The notes below the pieces were generated by a model, which saw only the letters and a program-made list of their open reading frames with translations, did not search any database and had not been told where the DNA came from. Source: Chrysemys picta bellii (Eukaryota; Chordata; Testudines; Emydidae). Taken from it: a stretch of 64,000 bases of DNA. Shown here in pieces: positions 36,101 to 47,600 of this stretch (position 1 is the stretch's first letter; the number at the start of each line of letters is the position of its first letter). Where the stretch lies: NCBI RefSeq assembly GCF_011386835.1, contig NW_027052954.1, positions 1-64,000 on the forward strand, given 5' to 3'. Both the position numbers and the translations under genes were made by a program.

Positions 36101-38576
36101 ATGGAGAGCTGAGGGAAGAGCTCCTTCACCTGCTGCCTGCAGTTCTGCTCCTTGAAGATCTCGTACAGGGCTCTGATGGCCTGCAGCCAAGAACAGGAGA
36201 CAGATGTCACTGCAGGGCCTTCGCCCTTCCCACGCTCCCCCGAGGCACCTAGAGAGGAGGGGTGGGCTGGGGGCTAAGGCCTGGGATGCTGGATTCAATT
36301 CCTAGCCTGTGTGACCTTGGCTAGAACCACAGAAGGGACTTCGGCTCAGCGTTGCCATGCCTAGCTTCATGTGCCCTGCTGCCCAGTGGACTCACAGCCC
36401 TGAGTTAAGTGCCCAGGCTCCATATACGCTCCAGAGGGAGAGTCAGTTGGGCCAATTGTTAAAGAGGGTAAACGGGATGGCCTGGGTAATTTCAGGCCTG
36501 TCAGCCTGACATCGATCCCAGGCAAGATAATGGAGCGGCTGGTACAAGATTAAATTAATAAAGAATTAAAGAAGATAATTTAATTAATGCAAATCAACAT
36601 GGGTGTATGGAAAATATTTCCAGCCAAGATAATTGCGATCTGTTTTTCGATGAGATTACAAGTTTGGTAGAGAAAGGAAATAGCATTGGCATAATGTATG
36701 TAGACTTCTGTAAGGCGCTTGAGTTGGCGCCGCACTCCAGTTTGATCGGAATCCTAGAAGGATACAAAAGTAACGTGGCACACATGAATTGGTTATAAAC
36801 TGGCTGACAGGTCTCAAAATGTAATTGTAAACTGGGAATCAGCATTGCACTGGTGTGTTTCCAGTGTGGTCCCCGCAGGGATCGGGTCTTGGCCCTACGC
36901 GATTTAACATTTTTATCAATGACCTGGAAGAAAACATAAAATCATCACTGATAAAATTTGCAGCTGACACAAGAATTGGGTGAGTGGTAAATAATGAAGA
37001 GGACAAGTCACTGATACAGAGCGATCTGAATCGCTTGGTAAACTGGGGGGCAATCAAACAGTATGTGTTTTACTATGGCTCATTGTAAATGAATACATCT
37101 AGGAACAGGACGGGGGATTCTCTCCTGGGAAGCAGAGACTCTGAAAAGGGCCTGGGAGTCCTGGTGGATAATCAGCTGAACAGGAGCTCCCAGTGTGGCG
37201 CTGTGGCCAAAAGAGCTCATGTGATCCTGGGATAAATAAACAGAAGAATCTCGAGTGGGAGTATCTGGCACTGGTGTGACCCACTGCTGGGATCCTGGGT
37301 CCTGTTCCAGTGCCCACAATGCAAGAAGAATGTTGATAAATTGCAGAGGGTTCAGAGAAGAGTCGTGAGAATGATTAAAGGATTAGAAACCATGTCTTAT
37401 AGTGATAGGGTGACCAGACAGCAAGTGTGAAAAATCAGGACGGGGGTTGGGGGGTAATAGGAGCCTATATAAGAAAAAGACCCTAAAATCAGGACTGTCC
37501 CTATAAAATCTGGTCACCCTACACAGTGAGAGACTCAAGAAGCTCGATCTATTCAGCTTAACAAAGAGAAGGTTGAGGGATGACTTGATTACTGTCTATA
37601 GGTATTTCCCTGGGGAACAAATATTTAGTAATTGGCTTTTCAGTCTAGCAGAGAAAGGTCTAACATGATCCAGTGGCTGGAAGTTGAAGGTAGACATTCA
37701 GATTGGAAATAAGGCATACACGTCACAGTGAGAGTAATTAATCATTGGAACAATTTACCCAGGGTGGTGATAGATTCTCCATCACTGACCATTTTTGAAT
37801 CACGATGGGATGTTTTTCTTCAAAGACCTGCTCTAGGAATGATCTGGGGGCAGTTCTCTGGCCTGTGTCATGCAGGGGATCTGACTAGATGATCACAGAG
37901 GTCCCTTCTGGCCTTGAAATCTATGAAGCTAAGAGTGGGGAGCTGCCTAAACCAGCCAATAGGAAATGCTGAGGAGAGGGGTGTGGCCTAAGCCCCACCC
38001 CCAAAGGGAATTCGGTATCTATCTCTACTTGGGAACACTTAAATAGTCATTGGAGCAGAGTTTAGACCCCGGGTCTCCCAGTTGGGTGCCCTAACCACTC
38101 GGCTAGAGACAGTGGTGTAGTCCAAAATCGGAAGGTACTGGAATGCCACTAAAATATTGATTTTCATAAACATGAATTATACAAATTCACATTTTATTTG
38201 TCTACTGAATTTCTGGTACAGTAATACTTGGCTAAACCAGGCATGGCTGGAGACAGGCTGGCTGTCCAAAATAACAAGGTATTGGATTTTCTTTTTTTTA
38301 ATTGTGTACACAGGGGTCGGCAACATTTGGCACGCGGCTCGCCAGGGTAAGCACCCTGGCAGGCCAGGCAAGTTTATTTACCTGCTGACGCAGCAGGTTC
38401 GGCCGATTGCGGCCCCCACTCGCTGCGGTTCGCCATCCCGGGCCAATGGGGGCGGCGAGAAACCGCGGCCAGCACATCCCTCGCCCGCGCCGCGTCAGCA
38501 GGTAAATAAACTGGCCTGGCCCGCCAGGGTGCTTACCCTGGCGAGCCGCGTGCCAAACGTTGCCGACCCCTGGTAT

Positions 38577-38627
<51 letters not shown>

Positions 38628-41600
38628 TAGTAGCTATTCAATTCATTTTAACTGTTGAAATCATTATGCTGAAATGCCATTAATGTGTACACAACACACT
38701 ATGTAAAAGATCTAAATCTAGACAGTACAGTGAGAAAAACCCAATGAATGCGTAGCACGTTTTCTTTTTACTTTAGCCTATAGGCTAATGAAAATACAAA
38801 ATAAATCATGCTGCTGCACTATAGACATTACTCTATCTGGCGGAAATAATAAAAGTTTATTTTAAATTGAAACTAGCTAGTAGGTTACACAAGTAACACA
38901 AAATACATCAAGGCATAACAGGGGCTGAAGTAGCAAAGGCCTGCTGTAATGCATTTATCTAATTTCTACAAGTATTTCCACAAAGTGTCTTTCTCCATCT
39001 TGTAATTTATGTGTCTGTGAATCAGAGGGAGAACAAGGATGTCTGAGCCAAGTTCTGGCACAGCTGAGAGGATGCCACATGGAACATGAAGGGCCACGGA
39101 GCTTGCTAAACATGAGCAATGACATATGCGGAATAAGCCGCTTGCTACATTTGCCATTCACAATCATAGTCATGTGGCTAAATCCACGCTCACACTCAGC
39201 CGTGCTGCATGAAATCACACACGTGGAGCTGAACAGAGGTTTCAGCTGACCAGTATAGTCAAGAAAGTCACGCTAGGCATTGACTATTCCAAATCGGTTG
39301 CACAGCTGCCCTACCTCCTTTTCACTTTATCTAAGAATAATGGGTCACTACAAAAAGTAATTTTCCCTCTGCTGATACTCACACCTTCTTCTTGTTCTTT
39401 CTTGGTTTCAGGTGACCGGCAGTAAAGCGTATACAGTTTGTCAAAGAATTCCAAGTGATTTACAGCTCTTACTTCACTTAACGTTTCAGCAGCTGCCAAA
39501 TCCAACCTGTGATTCACACACTACCTCGCTAGAACATTTGGGTACTTCTTCACAATACAGCTCGCTACGCCAGAGTTCTTCCGAAGCATAACACTAGCAC
39601 CACCACTCGCAAATACTACAAGAGTAATTGTAATCAGAATTCGATTTATTGAGGCATTTCAGCTCACAATCTACAGTGCCTGAAGCCGTCTGACGTGGAA
39701 GTGCAATCAGATCAAGAAACATGAAGTGAGGATAATCATCCTTCAAAGTGTCACATTTTAAATAGATTCTAACTGTTGATTCATTGCTCAGAGTAGTTGA
39801 TTCATCAACAGACATGGCTATCTTTCCGTCACTGAGCGCACATTCGTCATTTGCAAGGCTTTCGGTGCATTGCAGATGAGATAGGGTCTAGCATGTCTGT
39901 AGCACTGAATTGTGAACACAGACCGATACCAATATCTACACCATGCAGTATGTGGAATTCAGTTAAATCGGGACGATCCGAGTAGGGTCTGCCATGTTTA
40001 GCAATGTAATATGCCATTCGCTTTACCTGCACAGTTGTGTCAAGTTCTGATTTTGTCATGTTAACCACTTCATCTTCAAAAGTTGAGGTTTCTGCTTCTG
40101 TTGAAAGCTGTAAAGCTACCTGCAGTTGAATCTTTGTGTTCCTTTATCTTCATTGGCAGAGATGTTAATCTGGACTCTCAGCTAGGTCCATAAGGAGAAA
40201 CAGAAAACTACCACCACCCTACTGCTATGGAGAGACCCTGATGAAACTTTGCTACCGTTAAGGCATCCAAGCTTACCATCATGGCAGGACAACCAAGGAT
40301 AATCCCTCTTCTTCAGCATCCACTAACCAGAATTCATGCCAGCTGGTCTTTGGCTGTTGAAGGGTAATCTTCACAGTTCGTTCTCACTGCAATAGCCACC
40401 TCAGTGAACTCCATTACAGGAAGAGCTCTGTTTTTGTGTTTGGGTCTGCAGTCGAAGCACGGCTGCTACTGTCTTCGTCAGCACCTTTAGCCTTCTCAAA
40501 GAAGTAGTTAGGAAGAGAAGAATTTCCTAATGCTCTTTTCACTGCATCAGAGGACTGCTGGCTGTAACAGACAGTTGTGCCGGAGATGTGAATCATGTCA
40601 TTTAGCTTGCCTACTATGTGCGTTCTGGCTCGATTACAATATTGTTGTCTGGTGTTGTTTCATATCTTTATTAATGACCTGGATGTAGATAGAGAGAGCA
40701 AACTGGTCAAGTTTGCAGATGACACAAAGCTAGGAGGAGTCACCAATACTTTAGAGGAAAGAGCTAAAATTACGAGGGATCATGGTAAATTGGAGGACCG
40801 GGCTATAGACAACAAAATGAAATTCACCAAAGACAAATGTGAGGTGCTACATTTAGAGAAGAAAAATCAAATGCACAGATACAGAATGGGGGATAACCAG
40901 CTTGGCCGTGGCACTTCTGAGAAGGATCTGGGAGCTGTGGTCGATCACAACCTCAGCATGAGTCAGCAATGCGATGCTGTTGCAAAAAAAGCAAATGCAA
41001 TTTTAGGTTGCATTAACAGAGGTATAGCATGCAAGTTATGGGAGGCGATAGTACCGCTCTACTCAGCACTGGTTAGGCCTCAGCTGGAGGACAGTGTCCA
41101 GTTTTGGTCACCAATGTCTAGAAAGGATGTGGAGAAACTGTAATGGATCCAGAGGCGAGTAACAAAGATGATCAGAGGGACGGAACACAAGCCATACGAG
41201 CAAAGGCTGAAGGAACTGGCTATGTTTAGTTTGGAAAAGAGGAGATTAAGGGGGGACTTGATAACGGTCTTCAGATACTTGGAAGGCTGCCATAAAAAAA
41301 AGATGGAGAAAAGTTGTTCTCTCTTTCCACAGAGGGCAGGACAAGAGGCGATGGGGTCAAACTACAGCACAGCAGATGTAGATTAAACCTCAGGAAAAGC
41401 TTCCTAACGGTAAGAAGAGTAGGACGATGGGACAGACGCCTAGGGAGCTTGTGGAAACTCCTTCGCTGGAGGTTTTCAGAAGGAGGCTGGAGCCATCTGT
41501 CTGGGGTGGGTTAGACACAACAAGTCCTGCCTCGTGGCAGGGGGCTGGACGAGCTGACCCTGCGATCCCTTCTCACCCTGTGGTTCTAGGAGTGCTGCTG

Positions 41601-44600
41601 AATAGCACCAGGAGAGCGTTTCGGCGTGTTCCGGCTCGACTATAGCACTGGCTAGAGTCACGCTCTCTCTCTTCGGCCCAATGACTATACCCAGTGGGAG
41701 ACTGAGAGACACCCTCAGGCAGTGATGGGGACACACGGCGCTCCTTCCCTTGCTGCAGGGGCTGATACTTACAGCCAAGGGGGCCTCTCTCTGAGAGACA
41801 TGATGGTGGTGCAGCGGCTGTTCCCGCAGCGTGTTGAGCAGCTCCTTTAGGACCTTTTCTATGCTCTGGCAGTGGGATGCCAGCATCCGCCACATCTCCG
41901 CAGCAACGCTGCAAAGGGAGAGAGCCAACGGCACTTGGTCAGAGCCCCGCCAGCCTCCTGCACCACGCCCCCCCCGGCACCGGCACCCTGCTGGGACTCC
42001 TTGCACCAGCCAGCTCTTTGTTGCCCTCCCACTGCTGCTGGTGCAGGCTGCCTGGGGACCGGGTCTGAGTGTCAGCCCCAGGGGAGGCTGAGGGATGCCA
42101 TACAGGGTTTTGCAGGCTGGCCTGTCTCCAGGGCAAGCCAGCCTGCAAAACCCTCCAGGAGAAGCAGCAGCTCTGCAGGGAGAAGGAGATCTCTGGAAGG
42201 TTCTGCACTCCCCTGTCCCTGGCAGCGGGACCAGTCCGGGGGACCCGGAGCGCAAGCGACGGCAGCCCCAGCCCCGTACCTGTCACATGACAGCGAGCAG
42301 CCCAGCAGGGTTCTGACCACCTCCTCGCTGTACTGGTTGCCCAGCATGAGAAGGGTCCTGAACAGCTCCTTCCGGGACAGCGGCTCGCTGATGGATTCCA
42401 GGTTCTTGTAAATGCTCATCACAGCCTCCGACACCTGGAAGGGAAATGAGGAGATGGGGGCCTCGGCTTCCTCGCACTGCTATTGATCTGGGGTGCCAGG
42501 GACCTGCTGCACCTGAAAGCCATCTGCCCTCCCAGATCCTCTTTGCCAGCCCCAGACCTAGAGCACAGGACCAGTTCCCAGCCTATCGATTCATAGACTG
42601 CAAGGCCACAAGCGGCCATGGTGATCACCTAGACCAGGGGTCTCAAACTCAAATGACCACAAGGGCCACATGAGGACTAGTACATTGGCCCGAGGGCCGC
42701 ATTACTGACACCTCCCCCCCGCCGCCCTCTGCCCCACCCCCACTCCACCCCTTCCATGAGGCCCCACCCCTGCCCCGCCTCTTCCCACCCCTTCCCTGCC
42801 CCCATTCCAACCCCTTCCCCGAAATCCCCACCCCAACTCCGCCCCCTCCCTGCCCCCAGGGGGGGCAGGAGGGGTGTGGGGTGTGGCAGGGGCTCAGGGC
42901 AGGGAGTTGGGGTGTGGGGTGCAGGAAGGGTGAGGGGTACTGCAGGGAGTCAGGGCAGGGGATTGGGGTGCAAGAGGGGTGCAGCAGGGGGCTCAGGGCA
43001 GTGGATTGGGGTGCAGGAGGAGTGCAAGGTTCGTCAGGCGGCTCAGGGAAGGGGGTTGGGGTGCAGGAGGGGTGTGGGGTGCGACAGGGGCTCAGGGCAG
43101 GGGGTCAGGGTGCGGCGGGGGCTCAGGGCAGTGGGTTGGGGTGCAGGAGGGCTGTGGCAGGGGGTCAGGGTGCAGGATGCGGCAAGGGCCTCAGGGCAGG
43201 GCGTTCGGCTGCAGGAGGAGTTCGGGGGGCGGGCTCTAGCCTGCCCTGCCCCACCCCCGCGCTGCTCCGGGATGTATGTATTGCTGTTGCTTCAGGCACC
43301 GCCCCCAGCATCTCCCATTGGCCGGGAATGGGGAAACGCGGGCAATGGGAGCTGCTGGGGGCGGTGCCTGAAGCAACATCAACACACACAGCAATGTGCC
43401 CCCTCTTCCCCATGTTCCGGCCGCTTCCCGGCACGGCGCGGGGGCAGGGCAGGCAGGCAGGGAGTCTGCCCTGCCCCAGTGCACGTCGGGCCAGAGCCGC
43501 TCTAGGTAAACGCTGGGGGAGGGCAGGAGCGGGGGCTGCGAGGGGCTCGCGGGCTGCAGAAAATTACCTCGCGGGCCGCATGTGGCCCATGCGCCGTGTG
43601 TTTGAGACCCCTGACCTAGACTGACCCCCCCTCCCCCCCACATTGCACAAGCCAGAGACCTGCCCCCCAATAACACCTAGAGTCTCCCACGGATGGGCTC
43701 CCCCAGCAGGGTGTTCTCACTGCAGCTCTTACCCTCTCCAGCCTTGGGCCGGGGACCATCAGGATCTCATGCAGCATGTGCCTGGCCACCACCGAGTCAT
43801 GGACGCTGGTATCTTTCATGCTATCAATAGCAGTGCAGAGGAAGTCCATGCGCTCGGATCCGTTGAAGTACTTCCCAAACATCTGAAACAAACCCGCCAG
43901 TGAAACCATTTTTGCTGCCCAGCGCGGTTCCAGTCAGTGGCCGAGCAGCCAGGACTGGCCCAGCCAGGAGTGCAGGCAAACCCCACTCTGCCGGGACAGG
44001 GCTGGGTTACTGCACCTGGGCAGCACAGTATCCAGTCAGCAATCAGGAACTGCCGTGCATGGCAGAGGCCAGCCGGGCAGTCCACGGGGGCACAATACTG
44101 CACAGCACGGATACACTCTCTAGTTCTCAGCAGGGGCTGGCACTGGTGCACAGATGCAATGATGCCTTTTGTTGCATTAATCTCTGGGGAAGCTCCCACC
44201 ACGCCTGACAAGGAGCTGGGATCAGGTTTGGATGAGCCCCAGTGCATCTTGGGATGTGGCATGTAGGGAGGCATATTGGGCTGCATTAGTAGAAGCATTG
44301 CCAGCAGATTGAGGGAAGTGATTATTCCCCTCTATTCGGCACTGGTGAGTTCACATCCGGAGTATTGCATCCAGTTTTGGGCCCCCCACAAGAGAAAGGA
44401 TGTGGACAAATCGGAGAGAGTCCAGCAGAGGGCAACGAAAATGATTAGGGGCCTGGGGCACATGACTTATGAGGAGAGACTGAGGGAACTAGGCTTATTT
44501 AGTCTGCAGAAGAGAAGAGTGAGGGGGGATTTGACAGCAGCCTTCAACTACCTGCAGGGGGTGGGGGGTTCCAAAGAGGATGGAACTAGGCTGTTCTCAG

Positions 44601-47600
44601 TGGTGGCAGATGAGAGAACAAGGAGTAATGGTCTCAAGTTGCAGTGGGGAAGGTCTAGGTTGGATATTAGGAAAAATGATTTCACTAGGAGGGTGGGTGA
44701 AGCACTGGAATGGGTTATCTGGGGAGGTGGTGGAATCTCCATCCTTAGAGGTTTTTAAGGCCCGGCTTGACAAAGACCTGGCTGTGATGATTTAGTTGGG
44801 GTTGGTCCTGCTTTGAGCAGGGCGTTGGATTAGATGATCTCCTGAGGTCTATGATTCTATGAGGTAGAGTGGGCCATAGGCAGGGCTCTGACCCAGATGA
44901 ATGGGCTCAGTCACACGCCTGGGTCTGTCCCTTCCCCCGACTCTTAGGGTGCTAATTTCTGACTCCTGATAACTCTGCGCACAACAATCCCGTGAAGCAC
45001 TGACTGTACTTACCCATGTGATATCGCTGGTGTTGGTGAACAAGGTGTCCCAGGAGCCGTACAGGATTTGCTTGTCCTTGAGGAGCTGCCGATGCTCTTC
45101 ACTGTTCGCCAGTGTCATAGCTATAAAGGGAAGGGTGTAACAGCTGACCTGTGTACAGTACTATAAAATCCCTCCTGGCCAGAGCCTCCAAAATCCTTTT
45201 CCCTGTAAAGGGTTAAGAAGCTCAGGTAACCTGGCTGGCATCTGACCCAAAGGACCAATAAGGGGACAAGATACTTTCAAATCTTGGCGGGGGGAAGGCT
45301 TTTGTTTGTGCTCTTTGTTTGGGAGTTCGTTCGCTCTTGGGACTGAGAGGGACCAGACATCAATCCAGGTTCTCCCCATCTTTCTAAACAAGTCTCTCAT
45401 ATTTCAAACTTGTAAGTAAAAAGCCAGGCAAGGCGTCTTAGTTTTACTTTGTTTTCTCAACTTGTAAATGTACCTTTTACTAGAGTGTTTATCTTTATTG
45501 CTATGCTTTGAACCTGAGGCTAGAGGGAGGTCCTCTGAGCTCTTTAAGTTTGATTACCCTGTAAAGTTATTTTCCATACTGATTTTACGGAGATGATTTT
45601 TACCTTTTTTCTTTAATTAAAAAGGTAATTAATTTCTTTTTAAGAACCTGATTGATTTTTCCTTGTTTTAAGATCCAAGGGGTTTGGATCTTGATCCACC
45701 AGGAGTTGGTGGGAGGAAGGAGGGGAATGGTTAATTTCTCCTTGTTTTAAGATCCAAGGGGTTTGGATCTGTATTCACCAGGGAATTGGTGAAGGTCTCT
45801 CAAGGCTATCCAGGGAAGGGAATTAGCTTTGGGATGGTGGCAGCGGACCAGACCTAAGCTGGTAGTTAAGCTTAGAAGTTTTCATGCAGGCCCCCACATT
45901 TGTACCCTAAAGTTCAGAGTGGGGAAGCAGCCTTGACAGCCACCATCATTGAGGCTGAGCCAGGGAGGGGAAACAGACAGCAGGCAATATAAATCAGATG
46001 TTCGGTTAGCAAATGGGAGTTTTGCAAGAAAGTTTAGAGAGGGTGTGTGAGAGACAAGTACATCTAACAACCATACTGTAAACTCAGGCCAATAACCCCC
46101 TCCCCAGAAACAAAACTAAACAAACTAACCCCCCTGGAAGAGTAAAAATAAACCAGGCAGAAGGGCAGCAGCAGCATGGGGCTCGCCAGTTGATTGCACT
46201 GAATGCAGCATGTATGATTACCAGCCCTATGGGCAGGTAGCATATGTGGGCATTTGGCCCAAGGAGCTACTGGCCCTCGGAGACCAGGAGGCCAGAGGGG
46301 CTGAACTGGTGGAGCCAAGGAAGGCAGCGAGGTACATAGAGGAGACTTTTAGGGACACAGTAGAGTGGTCCCACCCCCAGTCTGACAGCCTCTGTGCTGC
46401 TGAGGAGGGTGAAAGTTTCGGGGAAGGAGAACATCGAGCTAGAGCAGAGGGAGACGATCCCATAGTTGGGACCCACCTTCCAGATGAAGTCATGATGTCC
46501 TCTCAAATTGAGGTAGGAACCCCAGTTACAAAGAAAAGCCTGGTAATAATAATGGGGGATTCAATCAATAGACATATAAGCAGTTTGGTTTGTGATGGCT
46601 GGGAGAACCACATGGTAAATTGCCTGCCTGGTGCAAAGGTTGCAGCTCTCACGAGACATCCAGACAGACTTATGTGCCCTGTGGTATGTAATCTAGCGTT
46701 TAAATCGGCCTCTGTATGAGATAGCTAATGTGACAGTGAATTTTTAAAAAGTCTCCAGATGTGATCCCTGGTAAGCCTGACTTCAGTACCAGGCAAATTG
46801 TTGAAACTATAGGAAAGAACAGAATTATCAGACACGTCGGTGAACACAATTTGTTGGGGCAGAGTCAACATGGCTTTTGTAAAAGGAAATCATGCTTCAC
46901 CAATCTACTAGAATTCTTTGAAGGGGTCAACAAGAATGTGGAGAAGGGTGATCCAGTAGATATAGTGTCCTTGGACTCCTTTGACAGGGTCCCTCACCAA
47001 AGGCTCTTAACCAAAGGAAGATGTCATGGGATAAGAGGGAAGGTTCTCTCATGGGTCAGTGGTTAAAAGATAGGAAGCAAAGGACAGGAATAAATGGTCA
47101 GTTTTCACAGTGCTGAGAGGTAAACAGCAGGGTCCCCCCCAAGGATCTGTGTTGAGACCAGTGTAGTTCAACATAGTCATAAATGATCCAGAAAAAGGGG
47201 TAACCAGTGAGGTGGCAAAATTTGCAGATGATACAAAATGACTCAAGATCGTTAAATCCAAAGCAGACTGCAAAGAGCTACAAAGGGATGTCACAAAACT
47301 GGGGGACTGGACAACAAAATGGCAGATGAAATTCAATGTTGATAAATGCAAAGTAATGCACATTGGAAATCATAATCCCAACTATATATACAAAATTATG
47401 GGGTTTAAATTACCACTCAAGAAAGGTTTCAGAGTAGCAGCCGTGTTAGTCTGTATCCGCAAAAAGAAGAACAGGAGTACTTGTGGCACCTTAGAGACTA
47501 ACAAATTTATTAGAGCATAAGCTTTTGTGGACTACAGCCCACTTCTTCGGATGCAGAAAGAGATTTTGGAGTCATCGTAAATAGTTCTCTGAAAACATCC

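Noticed and set aside
38298..38630. Frames of 108 (minus) and 157 (plus) codons with Thr-His or Cys-Val runs
   Set aside because: They read through the CA microsatellite and palindromic MITE.
42756..43624. Plus-strand frames of 249 and 247 codons, Gly/Gln/Val-rich
   Set aside because: They lie in the tandem-repeat interior of the hAT element bounded by ACCTAGAC duplications; no domain or splice structure.
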